A stretch of 64,000 nt of DNA, from the NCBI GenBank assembly GCA_964384905.1, contig CAYLND010000002.1, positions 1-64,000 on the forward strand, in the 5' to 3' direction. The translations under genes and the position numbers were made by a program. The notes beneath the pieces are model-generated. The model searched no databases and was not told the origin of the DNA. It saw only the letters and a list, made by a program, of their open reading frames with translations. Shown here one piece after another: positions 1 through 8,273 of the stretch. How positions within the stretch are numbered: position 1 is the first letter of the stretch; the number at the start of each line of letters is the position of its first letter. The DNA comes from Gp22-AA3 sp964384905 (GTDB lineage Bacteria; Acidobacteriota; Polarisedimenticolia; Gp22-AA2).

Positions 1-411
1 TTGATGTCAACGCGGAGAGCGGGGCCGCGGCGGCCGGCCCCGGGGCGGACCGGTGGCGCGGCGGTCTGGGAAGCGCGCCCGCGCTGGCGCGTAGTAGGCC
101 GCGGCGGCATCGCCCTGGGACCGGGGAAGGCCGACCTCCTCGAGGCGATCGAGACGACCGGCTCGATCACCTCGGCGGCGAAGAGGCTCGGGATGTCGTA
201 CCGTCGCGCCTGGGTCCTGGTCGCCACGATGAACGCCAGCTTCCGCCGTCCGCTCGTGACGACCAGCGCCCGCCGGCGCGACGGCGCCGCGCTCACTCCC
301 GAAGGCCGCGCCGTCCTCGCCCTCTACCGCCGCATCGAGACGCGCAGTCTGGCCGCCGCGAGCCGCGAGCTGTCGGCGCTCCGGCGTCTCCTTCGGCGCT
401 CATCGTCGTGA
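1..411 (+). CDS. ModE-like winged-helix DNA-binding protein
   Basis: A 136-residue protein whose central part (about residues 43-110) reads as the N-terminal winged helix of ModE/LysR-type regulators: a segment starting KADLLEAIETTGSITSAAKRL, then a recognition helix (GMSYRRAWVLV) and a wing ending ALTPEGRAVL. ModE proteins use this fold to bind DNA and sense molybdate through C-terminal Mop domains. Those domains are absent here, so only DNA binding can be inferred; the ligand is unknown. The N-terminus is rich in Arg and Pro and may be poorly ordered. The first codons are TTG ATG at the very edge of the window, so the true start could be the ATG at position 4 or lie outside. A short secreted-protein gene follows after 116 bases. 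Confidence 0.75.
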   Translation: MMSTRRAGPRRPAPGRTGGAAVWEARPRWRVVGRGGIALGPGKADLLEAIETTGSITSAAKRLGMSYRRAWVLVATMNASFRRPLVTTSARRRDGAALTPEGRAVLALYRRIETRSLAAASRELSALRRLLRRSSS

Positions 412-452
412 GGGAATCCTGACCGGCCGGTCCCGCCTGTCATCCGCCGCGC

Positions 453-470
453 TGTTTCGAAAATGAAACA
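453..470. repeat. Perfect inverted repeat TGTTTC-N6-GAAACA
   Basis: A 6-base perfect inverted repeat with an AT-rich 6-base spacer lies in the G+C-rich gap between the HTH gene and the secreted-protein gene. Its symmetry and spacing are those of a dimeric regulator operator. No canonical sigma-54 promoter could be placed between it and the next gene, so the regulator is unknown. Confidence 0.4.
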
Positions 471-527
471 CCCCTGGGCTCGCCGCCGGCTTGCGCGCGC
501 GCGGCCTCCGGCCGATATTGGGTCCTC

Positions 528-1064
528 GTGAACACGCGGCTCCACGACCTGCTTCCAGCCGGCCTGCTCGGTCTCGCGGCGCTCGCCCTGCTGGCGGCCC
601 CCGCCGGGGCGTTCGATGTGCCGCAGACGCGGGCGGAGTTCGTGCGCGCGGTCGCCGCCGGCCGGCGCGGCGTGAAGATGGAGACCTCCGTGGTCGATCG
701 CGGCTTCGAGCAGGTGATGCGGTCGCTGCAGGCCCGCACGACCCCCTGCCTCGACGTCGTGGTCAATCGATCGGGGTGGGTCGGCGACCACACGGAGGTC
801 AGCTCATCCGATTACAACCCGACGCTGAAGCGGGTCGGCGACGGACGTGGGGAGTTCAGTCTGCAGGTGGTCAATCGCCCGCGCGGTCTCGGCGCCAAGC
901 CGCCGGCGGGCGGACTGTATGTGATGGCGGCCGACATCCGTCGCGCCGGCGCCGCCAGGACCGAGGTCGTTCTCTACAGGCCTTCGATGGGGTACAAAGC
1001 AATCACGAAACAGTTCATGGCCTGGGCCGACGGCTCCTCCGAGGATTGCCCCAAGCTAAGATGA
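528..1064 (+). CDS. Secreted protein of unknown function
   Basis: A 178-residue protein starting at GTG. The first 28 residues form a Sec signal peptide (hydrophobic stretch LLGLAALALLAAPAGAF, probable cleavage after AGA). The mature part contains two cysteines (in TTPCLDVV and SEDCPKL) that could form a disulfide, and a mostly beta-like pattern. I do not recognise the family. A TTGCGC-N17-GATATT promoter-like pair at 491-519 would place the transcription start almost on the GTG, which would make this a leaderless message; that is speculative. A plasma-membrane or outer-membrane association cannot be excluded, but no further membrane segment or lipobox is visible. Confidence 0.65.
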   Translation: MNTRLHDLLPAGLLGLAALALLAAPAGAFDVPQTRAEFVRAVAAGRRGVKMETSVVDRGFEQVMRSLQARTTPCLDVVVNRSGWVGDHTEVSSSDYNPTLKRVGDGRGEFSLQVVNRPRGLGAKPPAGGLYVMAADIRRAGAARTEVVLYRPSMGYKAITKQFMAWADGSSEDCPKLR

Positions 1065-1200
1065 GAGGGGAGAGCCGCGTCCTCGTCGGATGACAGACCG
1101 AAGCCGGCCTGCCTGAACGGTGCCTGGGCCATCACCCGCGGCCACTGCCTATCTGGTTGATCTGCAGCGGGTTTTTACGGCCGCCTGCAAACCGAATGCA

Positions 1201-1216
1201 TGGCATCACGTTTGCT
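1201..1216 (+). promoter_or_regulatory. Sigma-54 (-24/-12) promoter
   Basis: TGGCAT-N5-TTGCT with the invariant GG (1202-1203) and GC (1214-1215) exactly 10 bases apart matches the RpoN consensus. It would start transcription near 1228, 27 bases before the ATG at 1255, which has a strong AAAGGAGGT ribosome site. An NtrC-type activator is encoded at 11827-13224. Confidence 0.75.
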
Positions 1217-1254
1217 CCTCCAGGAGCCGTGTGCCTTCGTGAAAGGAGGTCACC

Positions 1255-1944
1255 ATGACTCGTCGTGGCTCGCGATTCTTCGGACTCATCCTGGCGCTCG
1301 CCCTCTGCGCCGTCCCGCTCCCGGCGCGCGCCGGAGCGTCGTTCGACTTCCTGTTCAGCATGGACCACGTCAGCAACGATCGGCAGATGTTTCTGAACGT
1401 GGCGGTCAGCAACTACGGCTACGACCGGGTCGCCCTCGAGCCGGTCCTGCCCAGGCTTCAGTACGTCGAGGCCGACCTTCCGGTGGTCCTGCTCCTGGCC
1501 CACGAATGCGGCCGCCCGCCGGCCTACATCGTGGATCTGCGCGCCGAAGGACTCTCCTGGTCGGTCGTCTTCAGCAGGCTCGGGGTGCGCCCCGACATCC
1601 TGTTCGACGGGATCGATCGCGATCCCGGCCCGCCCTATGGACGCGCCTGGGGCTACTGGAGAAAGAATCCTCGTGGGGTCCGGCTGAGCGACAGCGACAT
1701 CGTCGGCCTCGCGCAGGTACAGATCGGCGCGCGCGCGGCGCGCCTGGCACCGTACGACATCGCCCGCGCCCGGGCGCGCGGCACGCCGATCGAAGTGACC
1801 GTCGCGGAGAAACGCGGCCGCCCCTATCGCTCCAGGCACGGGTGGAATGACGACCATAGTCGTGGGAGGTCGTGGAAGAACGGCCGTGATCAGGACCATC
1901 GTCACGACCACGACCACGATCATGACCACGGTCACGATCGCTGA
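1255..1944 (+). CDS. Secreted protein with histidine/aspartate-rich C-terminal tail
   Basis: A 229-residue protein with a clear Sec signal peptide (RRGSRFFGLILALALCAVPLP, cleavage near ARAGA). The middle region (about 30-180) has no motif that I can name. The last 25 residues alternate His and Asp/Arg (a run of HDHDHDHDHGHD), typical of Zn, Ni or Co binding tails or of low-complexity metal buffers. The start is set by AAAGGAGGT a few bases upstream, and the sigma-54 promoter at 1201-1216 is its likely driver, so expression is probably conditional. The protein presumably acts in the periplasm or outside the cell. Function is not assigned; metal binding is inferred from composition only. Confidence 0.75.
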   Translation: MTRRGSRFFGLILALALCAVPLPARAGASFDFLFSMDHVSNDRQMFLNVAVSNYGYDRVALEPVLPRLQYVEADLPVVLLLAHECGRPPAYIVDLRAEGLSWSVVFSRLGVRPDILFDGIDRDPGPPYGRAWGYWRKNPRGVRLSDSDIVGLAQVQIGARAARLAPYDIARARARGTPIEVTVAEKRGRPYRSRHGWNDDHSRGRSWKNGRDQDHRHDHDHDHDHGHDR

Positions 1945-2040
1945 GACCGGTTGGCTTGCCGGGGGGCGGCCGAGAGCGAGGGCGGCCGCCTGACCGGCGC
2001 CGGCCGGTGACCGCGAGCCGCGAATCCCGCCGACCTCTCC

Positions 2041-2457
2041 CTAATCCGCGAACATCTGATGTTGCGGCAGACCGTCGTGGAGCTCCAGCCAGGGGACCCG
2101 GCTGCGGATGAAGATGTGGTACTCCGGCTTCAGATGGAGCGGCGTGTCGAGCGTTGCGGCCGCGACGTAGACGTTCTCGGGCTCGCTCGCCGTCGAGGCG
2201 GTCACCGACGAGCCGCACTGGCGGCAGAAATTGCGGCGGGTGCCCGCCTCGGTCGTGTGGCCGGCGATCTCTTTCTCGCCCTTCAGGAAACTGAAGCGCG
2301 CCCCCGCAACCCCGATGTAGGTGGCGAACGCCGCGCCGTGCGTCTTGCGGCAGTCGGTGCAGTGGCAGTGGGTGAACGTGCCGTACGGTCCCTGCATCCG
2401 GTAGCGCACCCGCCCGCAACAGCACGAGCCCTCGTGGACCTCCTCCCTCGTTCCCAT
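2041..2457 (-). CDS. GFA-family (glutathione-dependent formaldehyde-activating-like) protein
   Basis: A 138-residue cytosolic protein of the GFA/CENP-V fold. The zinc-binding cysteines of the family are all visible: GSCCCGRVRY near the N-terminus, THCHCTDCRK at about 30-38, and NFCRQCGS at about 77-82. Members bind structural and labile zinc; a few act on S-hydroxymethylglutathione, most have no proven reaction. Length is usual for the family. The ATG at 2457 is chosen because the aligned part begins there, whereas the open frame runs much further upstream without similarity. It stands alone between unrelated genes, so context gives no hint of substrate. Confidence 0.85.
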   Translation of the reverse strand: MGTREEVHEGSCCCGRVRYRMQGPYGTFTHCHCTDCRKTHGAAFATYIGVAGARFSFLKGEKEIAGHTTEAGTRRNFCRQCGSSVTASTASEPENVYVAAATLDTPLHLKPEYHIFIRSRVPWLELHDGLPQHQMFAD

Positions 2458-2541
2458 CGTCAGCCTCCGGTCGCGGCGACCGCCGCGTCGCCAGGCGACG
2501 ATAGCACACCCTCGGCTTGACTGATTTGACCCGCGTTCCGC

Positions 2542-2711
2542 ATGGTGGCGGACGACGGCCGCGGCGTGCCGCGGGGGATCCTCGACGGCTCGGGCGGGGC
2601 CGACGCCGCGCCCGGCATCGGGATCCGCGGGATGCAGGAGCGCATGCGGCAGCTCGGCGGCCGCCTCGAGATCGACTCGGGCAGCCGCGGCACGCCGGTC
2701 CGCGCTCGCCG
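2542..2711 (+). pseudogene. C-terminal remnant of a NarL-type sensor histidine kinase
   Basis: About 57 codons read as the end of a HATPase_c domain of the DesK/NarX class: ADDGRGVPRG (the N/G1 box), then GIGIRGMQERMRQLGGRLEI and a following GT-V-R element. Stop codons lie directly upstream in the same frame and no dimerisation or sensor domain precedes it. The fragment runs into the 3' end of the opposing channel gene. It is therefore a decayed piece of a kinase gene rather than an expressed protein. Confidence 0.65.
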
Positions 2712-3287
2712 TCAGCGGTCGAGGAACGACTCGATCCGTCGATCCGGCACGAGCCAGATGAGCGCGACGAGGGCGTACAGACCGATGGCGATCCAGGTGG
2801 CGACGAACGAAAGCGGGATCGCCGCGGCGTAGCCGGCGAGCGAGATCTTCCCTTTCACGTCGCTCCCCACCGCGTCGCGCAGCTTCGAATGCGCGCCCTG
2901 GCGTGAGACGATGGCGCCCTGCAGAATCGTATAGGCGGTGCCGGCCATCAGGAGATTGACGCCGTAGAGCGCGGTCGGAAGCGGAGCGGCGTGGTTCTGC
3001 CCCATCCAGCCCGTGCCGAACGGGATCAGCGACAGCCAGAACAGCAGATGCAGGTTGGCCCACAGGATGCCGCCGCTGACGCGCTCGACCATGTGCAGCA
3101 TATGATGATGGTTGTTCCAGTAGATCCCGAGAAAGACGAAGCTCAGGACGTAGCTCAGGAACACCGGGATCAAGGGGCGCAGCGCCTCCCACCCTGTTCC
3201 CTGCGGCACGTGCAGCTCGAGCACCATGATCGTGATCAGGATCGCGATCACCCCGTCGCTGAACGCCTCGAGCCGGTTCCGGTTCAT
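2712..3287 (-). CDS. TMEM175-like (DUF1211) potassium channel protein
   Basis: A 191-residue integral membrane protein. It opens with the hallmark RLEAFSDGVIAI, the R-x3-FSD motif of the TMEM175/DUF1211 family, whose bacterial members are short, six-helix, K+-selective channels working as tetramers. Hydrophobic helices follow at about 15-35, 45-65, 75-95, 105-125, 145-165 and 165-185, and the size equals that of characterised bacterial homologues. The ATG at 3287 puts FSD near the N-terminus as in the family; the open frame extends 17 codons further with no membrane character. The gene stands alone and its 3' end abuts the kinase remnant. Confidence 0.82.
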   Translation of the reverse strand: MNRNRLEAFSDGVIAILITIMVLELHVPQGTGWEALRPLIPVFLSYVLSFVFLGIYWNNHHHMLHMVERVSGGILWANLHLLFWLSLIPFGTGWMGQNHAAPLPTALYGVNLLMAGTAYTILQGAIVSRQGAHSKLRDAVGSDVKGKISLAGYAAAIPLSFVATWIAIGLYALVALIWLVPDRRIESFLDR

Positions 3288-3420
3288 GCCGCCGCCATCT
3301 CCGGACGTCATATACGACGTGATCCCGCGCCGGGTCAATGGCGCGAGCGCGCGGGGACGCCGGTCGACATGTTCGACCGAGCGACCTGATGCTCCGGTGG
3401 GTCGAACGGGGCAGCCCCGC

Positions 3421-4302
3421 TCAGAAGTTGACGACGAGCGAGGCGGTAAAGATCGTGTCGAGCGTGTCCAGCTCGTCCAGCACGGTGCCGGTCTTCACGC
3501 CGGCCGGAGGCGGCGCGTCGAGGAGATCGATCTGCTTGAAGGCGGGCTGGTGGTCGTACAGCCACTGCAGGCTGACCTTGAGCGCCAGGCGCTTGCTCAT
3601 CGACACCGCGACCGAGTTCACCATGTTGGCGCGCAGGTCCGTGGTTTCGTCCAGGTTCTCGTCGATGGCGAGGTCGTCCACGAAGGTCGTGTTGTCCCCG
3701 ATCTTGCGCTCATACTTCGAGGACACCCGGAAACCGGCGAACTTGTCCTTGACGTTGGGCGCCTGGACGAGATCGTCTTCCTTGGTGTACGACAGCGCGT
3801 AATCGGTCCTGAACTTCGTGCGGTCGGTGTCGATCCAGAGGTTGCCGAGACCGCCCGCCGTCTCGTAGCGGTTCTCGACGCCGGCGAACCGGTTGCGGCT
3901 CCACCCGGCGCCGGCGAACCAGAAGACGCGTCCGGAGATCGTGTGGTCGAAGCGCCCGCCCAGGAAATAATTCTCGGCGCTCACGGCGGTGTCCTTCTCT
4001 TCGATCACGCTGAAGCTGCCCGGACTGGAGCCGACGGCGATGCGGGTCTTCGTCGTGGTCTCGGCGCGCACCCCGCCGGTCTTCAGCTCGAACGAGGACT
4101 TCGCCCACTTCCGCCCCAGCGTGTCCTTGAATCCCAGGGTCGTCGCTTCCGAGTTCCCGGCGGTCGCGACATAGCTGAATTCGGCCGTGTCGGACCACAC
4201 GTCGTCGGCGGGCTTGTCCTGCGCCCGCGCCGGAAGCGCCGCCGCGATCGGCAGGCCGATCAGAGCGACGAACAGCACGCCGGCGCGCTGGGTGATGCTC
4301 AC
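3421..4302 (-). CDS. DUF481 (YdiY-like) outer-membrane beta-barrel protein
   Basis: A 293-residue protein with an N-terminal signal peptide (TQRAGVLFVALIGLPIAAALPARA, cleaved before QDKP). The mature part begins with WSDTAEFSYVATAGNSEATT and continues in alternating amphipathic strands to the C-terminal TASLVVNF, ending in Phe as outer-membrane barrels do. This is the DUF481 pattern, of which E. coli YdiY is the known example; function is unknown beyond a suspected role in envelope or salt stress. The GTG at 4302 is preceded by AAGGGGGG and follows a TATACT -10 element. It lies downstream of the peptidase gene on the same strand but has its own promoter. Confidence 0.82.
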   Translation of the reverse strand: MSITQRAGVLFVALIGLPIAAALPARAQDKPADDVWSDTAEFSYVATAGNSEATTLGFKDTLGRKWAKSSFELKTGGVRAETTTKTRIAVGSSPGSFSVIEEKDTAVSAENYFLGGRFDHTISGRVFWFAGAGWSRNRFAGVENRYETAGGLGNLWIDTDRTKFRTDYALSYTKEDDLVQAPNVKDKFAGFRVSSKYERKIGDNTTFVDDLAIDENLDETTDLRANMVNSVAVSMSKRLALKVSLQWLYDHQPAFKQIDLLDAPPPAGVKTGTVLDELDTLDTIFTASLVVNF

Positions 4303-4333
4303 GTGAACGCCCCCCTTGTCGAGTTGGCGCGCG

Positions 4334-4339
4334 AGTATA
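4334..4339 (-). promoter_or_regulatory. -10 element (TATACT) for the DUF481 gene
   Basis: On the minus strand TATACT is a good sigma-70-type -10 box about 32 bases before the GTG start at 4302. No convincing -35 box is seen at 16-18 bases upstream, so the promoter may need an activator. Confidence 0.4.
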
Positions 4340-4402
4340 CCGCACGCGAGCGCCGGGACGGCGGGTCGGGGCCGACAGGACGAGAGCACCCCGTGTGTCC
4401 GT

Positions 4403-6265
4403 TCAGGGTCGGGATTTGCTCAGACGATCGAGGTCGGCTTCGAGCTTGCCGAGAAGCGTGGTGATCTGGGCCCGCAGGTCCTGGTTGTGGACCTGCTTCA
4501 CGAGAGCGTCCAGCAGGGCGATCGCCCCCTTGAGATCGCCCAGATTGGCGCGCGCGACCGCCTGGTTGTAAGCCTCGACCTGTTTGTTGTAATCGGCGAC
4601 CGATTCAGAAGCGCCGCCCCCGCCGACTTGCGGCGGGGGGACGGGTGCGGGAAGGGGCGGTGGCTCGTCGGTCACGGGCTCGGTCATGTCAACGGCCTCC
4701 TGTCGCGCCGAGGCTTCCCGGGAGGCTTCCGACTTCAGAGCCTCGCGATAGTCCTGCTGGGCCCGGATCGCGCTTCGGGCCTGCTCCAGCGCCTCGCGGT
4801 CGTTCATGCGCGCCAGAACGTTGTCGACGAGATCGAGCGCGGCGTCGATGTCGCCCTTGCGCGCGTGCAGGATCGCCAGGTTCGCCACGATATCGGTTCG
4901 GGAGCGCAGGAGAGGGCGGGCGACCTCGAGCAGGTGGATTGCGGAGCCGGGCTCGCCTCCCTGCTTCATCAGGAGCCTTGCGTACTCGACATACGCTTCG
5001 GCGAAATCCGGTCGCAGCTGGATCGCCTTCCCGAACATGTCCCCGGCCCGGTCCAGATCGGCGCCCGCGACGCTGCCTGAGCCCGACGACGTATCGGACG
5101 TCGTGCGCCGCGCCAGGCATTGACCGAAGTGGAGGCAGGCGATCGGATGGCCCGGGTCGAGCGCGATCGCCTTCTCGAACAGCGCCGTCGCTTCGTCGTA
5201 CCGTCCGGTCAGACACTCCACGTTCGCGAGACCCGCCGAGGCCACGGGGTCCTCGGGGGCCAGCCGCAGCGCCTCCCTGTAGTACGCTTCGGCTTCGGCG
5301 GCGCGGTCGAGATGCACCAGCAGGTCCCCCAGGCGTGCGAGGATCGTCTCCCGTTTCATCGGTGCGACCCGAATCGTCTCGTCGATCGCGAGATCCGACA
5401 GCTTCAGGACCGTGTAGACGAAACGCCCCTGGCGCACATAGTTCTGCAGCTCGTTCTCGATCACCTGATACGAGGTCTCGAAACTCATGGGAAAGGCCGT
5501 GTCGGGATCTTCGCCATGGTCGAGGCGCGCGAGGAACCGGACGAACTGGGGCCGGCGCTCGGGCTTGTCCCAGAGCAGGTAGTGCATCAACGCCCAGGAC
5601 TCGGCGTAGAACACGCCGCGGCGCTCCCCTTCGTTGTACTCCTCGGAGTCTTTCGTCACGGCAAACAGGTCGCGTAGCGGCATCAGGTCGTGCTGCCGCA
5701 GAAGGCGGACGTGGTCTTCCTGCGCCAGGCCGATCGAGGCGGTCGTGTCGTCCGCCCGGAACTTGCCGTAGCACTCGGCGAGCCCTTCGCCGAACCAGGT
5801 GGGGATGTCGTGCAGGTTGTTGCCCAGGAAATGATGGGTGTACTCGTGATAGACGATCTCGAGCGGGTCTCCCTGGCGCTCGCCGTTCAGGACGATGTCA
5901 TAACCGTCCGGCTGGCCGATGAACAGGCCGGCCATCTCGATCGGGCGGCCGTTGAAGCGCGCCTTGTAGGGAGTCATCGAGGCGTCGTCCTTGAAGACGT
6001 AAATCGAGGTGGTGACGGGCGGGTCGACCTTGAACTTCGTGTTGAAGCGCGAGAGCGCGCCGCGGAACCGCTCGAGTCTGCGCCCGAGGTCGAGCGATCG
6101 TCGTTGCGACGCGTTGCTGTAGATGAGAAAGTGCGCCGTCTGGATCTCGGTCCACTTGTCCGTCTCGGGCGGGAGATTGACCTCGCCCCAGGCGCTCCCG
6201 TGCAGGAGGGCGAGCAGGACGATCACCGATGCCGCGGACAGCGCCCGTCCCGTCCGCCGGCTCAC
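4403..6265 (-). CDS. Secreted gluzincin-type peptidase (peptidase MA-like) with TPR repeats
   Basis: A 620-residue exported protein. After a signal peptide (SAASVIVLLALLHGSAWG) comes a peptidase-MA/DUF1570-like domain: HEYTH at about 140-144 is the zinc HExxH-type site and the following FGEGLAE at about 158-164 supplies the third ligand. Residues about 320-500 are tetratricopeptide repeats (for example LVHLDRAAEAEAYYREALRL), then a low-complexity Pro-rich stretch and a helical C-terminus. Substrate is unknown; TPRs suggest docking to other envelope proteins. The GTG start overlaps the TGA of the ABC transporter gene (GTGA), so the two are translated in a coupled fashion. An alternative upstream start inside the transporter gene would spoil the signal peptide. 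Confidence 0.85.
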   Translation of the reverse strand: MSRRTGRALSAASVIVLLALLHGSAWGEVNLPPETDKWTEIQTAHFLIYSNASQRRSLDLGRRLERFRGALSRFNTKFKVDPPVTTSIYVFKDDASMTPYKARFNGRPIEMAGLFIGQPDGYDIVLNGERQGDPLEIVYHEYTHHFLGNNLHDIPTWFGEGLAECYGKFRADDTTASIGLAQEDHVRLLRQHDLMPLRDLFAVTKDSEEYNEGERRGVFYAESWALMHYLLWDKPERRPQFVRFLARLDHGEDPDTAFPMSFETSYQVIENELQNYVRQGRFVYTVLKLSDLAIDETIRVAPMKRETILARLGDLLVHLDRAAEAEAYYREALRLAPEDPVASAGLANVECLTGRYDEATALFEKAIALDPGHPIACLHFGQCLARRTTSDTSSGSGSVAGADLDRAGDMFGKAIQLRPDFAEAYVEYARLLMKQGGEPGSAIHLLEVARPLLRSRTDIVANLAILHARKGDIDAALDLVDNVLARMNDREALEQARSAIRAQQDYREALKSEASREASARQEAVDMTEPVTDEPPPLPAPVPPPQVGGGGASESVADYNKQVEAYNQAVARANLGDLKGAIALLDALVKQVHNQDLRAQITTLLGKLEADLDRLSKSRP

Positions 6266-8097
6266 GAAGACCTCGCGTGCTGCGACGACACCTCTTCGAT
6301 CCGCTCCTGCTGCTGCAGACGCCACATGCGGGCGTAGTGCCGTCCGGCGGCCAGCAGCTGCTCGTGCGAGCCGCGCTCGACGATGCGGCCCTCATCCATG
6401 ACCAGGATCTGGTCGGCGCCCATCACGGTCGACAGCCGGTGGGCGATCACCAGGGTCGTGCGGCCGATCTGGATGCGGTCGAGCTCCGCCTGGATCGCCT
6501 TCTCCGATTCCGAGTCGAGCGCCGAGGTGGCCTCGTCGAAGATGAGGATCGCCGGATTTTTCAGGAGGGCCCTGGCGATCGCGACGCGCTGCTTCTCCCC
6601 GCCCGAGAGCTTCAGGCCCCGCTCGCCGACCTGAGTCTCGTAGCCGTCCGGAAGCCGCGTGATGAAATCGTGGATGTGCGCGGCGCGCGCCACCGCCTCG
6701 ACCTCCTCGCGGGTCGCCTCGGGACGGCCGTACCGGATGTTGTAGAAAATCGTGTCGTTGAACAGGACCGTGTCCTGCGGAACGATGCCGATGGCGGCGC
6801 GCAGCGATTTCTGCTCGAGATCGCGAAGATCCACTCCGTCGATGCCGATCCGTCCGCCGTCGACGTCGTAGAAGCGGTACAGGAGGCGCGCCAGGGTCGA
6901 CTTCCCCGAACCGGAGTGGCCGACGACGGCGACCGTGCCGCCCGGCGGAACCTCGAAATCGACGCCGTGCAGGATCTCGCGGCGGGGGTCGTAGCCGAAC
7001 CGGACGCCCTCGAAGCTCACGCGCGGACGGTGCGCCACCAGCGGCACGGCGTCGGGGCGGTCGCGCACGTCCGGACGCTGATCGAGCAGCGCGAACAGCC
7101 GCTCGAGGTTGGTGAGCGCCTGCTTGACCTCGCGGTACATCATGCCGAGGAAGAACAGCGGCGACGACAGCTGGAGCAGGTAGGCGTTGACCAGCACCAG
7201 GTCCCCGACGGTCAGACGGCCGGCGACGACGCCGGCGGCGGCGCGCCACATCATCGCGGTGACGCCGATCGCCACGATCACGGTCTGGCCGAGGTTGAGC
7301 AGGGCCAGCGTCTTCTGCGCCAGGACGTTGGCGTCCTCCAGCCGGCACAGGCTCTCGTCGTACCGCGCCGTCTCGTGCGTCTCGTTGTTGAAGTACTTGA
7401 CCGTCTCGTAGTTGAGCAGCGAGTCGACCGCCCGCTCGTTGGCGCGCGTGTCGGCCTCGACCGCGGCGCGGTAGTAGCGCGTCCGCCACTCGGTCACGAG
7501 GAAGCTCCACGCCGCGTAGGCCGCCAGCGTGACCATGATGATCCCGGCGAAGCCGACGTCGTACTTCCACAGCAGGAGGAGCGTGACCAGCAGCACCTCC
7601 ACGGCGGTCGGCACGATGGTGTACAGCGTCCAATCGAGCAGATCGGACACCGCCGTGCTGCCGCGCTCGACGTCGCGGGCGACGCCGCCGGTGCGCCGGT
7701 CGAGATGGAACTTCAGGCTCAGAGCGTGCAGGTGGCGGAAGACCTGCACCGTGATCCGCCGCGAGGTCCTCGCCATCACCCGGGCGAACACCACCTGGCG
7801 CAGCTCGGTGAACAGGGTGACGCCGATGCGGGAGGCGCCGTACGCCAGAAGGAGCGCGACCGGCAGCACCAGCAGGCTGCGCTCGATGTTGAGACGGTCG
7901 ACGAGCTGCTTGAGCGCCAGCGGCACGAGCAGCGTCGCCACCTTCGAAGCCAGGATCAGGGCGAGGGACAGGACGATGCGCCCGAGGTAAGGGCGCAGGT
8001 ACGGGAGGAGCGTGGCGATCACCGAGAAATCGCCGTCGCCGCTCCGGCGTCCGGGCGCGTGGTCGCTCGCCGGATCCTGGGCAGCGGACGTCGTCAT
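6262..8097 (-). CDS. Atm1/HMT1-type ABC exporter (fused permease and ATPase)
   Basis: A 611-residue half-transporter: an N-terminal membrane domain with about six helices (residues 30-320) and a C-terminal ATPase with Walker A (GHSGSGKST), Q-loop, signature LSGGEKQR, Walker B (ILIFDEATSALD) and H-loop (VIAHRLST). The membrane domain carries DSLLNYETVKYFNNE, the hallmark of the Atm1/ABCB7/HMT1 class, which exports glutathione-related thiol or metal-thiol compounds as a homodimer. The ATG at 8097 excludes a 31-codon Arg/Pro-rich extension with no family similarity. A 12-base palindrome lies 26 bases upstream. The downstream peptidase gene overlaps by 4 bases. Confidence 0.9.
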   Translation of the reverse strand: MTTSAAQDPASDHAPGRRSGDGDFSVIATLLPYLRPYLGRIVLSLALILASKVATLLVPLALKQLVDRLNIERSLLVLPVALLLAYGASRIGVTLFTELRQVVFARVMARTSRRITVQVFRHLHALSLKFHLDRRTGGVARDVERGSTAVSDLLDWTLYTIVPTAVEVLLVTLLLLWKYDVGFAGIIMVTLAAYAAWSFLVTEWRTRYYRAAVEADTRANERAVDSLLNYETVKYFNNETHETARYDESLCRLEDANVLAQKTLALLNLGQTVIVAIGVTAMMWRAAAGVVAGRLTVGDLVLVNAYLLQLSSPLFFLGMMYREVKQALTNLERLFALLDQRPDVRDRPDAVPLVAHRPRVSFEGVRFGYDPRREILHGVDFEVPPGGTVAVVGHSGSGKSTLARLLYRFYDVDGGRIGIDGVDLRDLEQKSLRAAIGIVPQDTVLFNDTIFYNIRYGRPEATREEVEAVARAAHIHDFITRLPDGYETQVGERGLKLSGGEKQRVAIARALLKNPAILIFDEATSALDSESEKAIQAELDRIQIGRTTLVIAHRLSTVMGADQILVMDEGRIVERGSHEQLLAAGRHYARMWRLQQQERIEEVSSQHARSS

Positions 8098-8122
8098 GCG
8101 GTCCGGGTCGGCCGTTGCTGTA

Positions 8123-8134
8123 GGGTCATGACCC
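8123..8134. promoter_or_regulatory. Perfect 12-base palindrome, candidate operator
   Basis: GGGTCATGACCC is perfectly self-complementary and lies 26 bases upstream of the ABC exporter start, in its presumed promoter region. Such symmetric sites commonly bind dimeric repressors. No regulator gene is adjacent, so the assignment rests on symmetry and position only. Confidence 0.35.
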
Positions 8135-8273
8135 CTTATTCTCCGCCGACGCGTCCATCCACTACAAGCAGGGGGGCCGGGGCCCCGCACGCGGACCGTC
8201 CGGGCGGCGACGCCGCCGGCGCTCCGGCGCGCTACAATCGCACGGTCCGTTGCGCGTGCGGGAGGTGACTCGG

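Noticed and set aside
476..494. Sigma-54 promoter between the TGTTTC repeat and the gene at 528
   Set aside because: A GG-N10-GC pair can be found but the -12 element is CGGCT rather than TTGC, too far from consensus.
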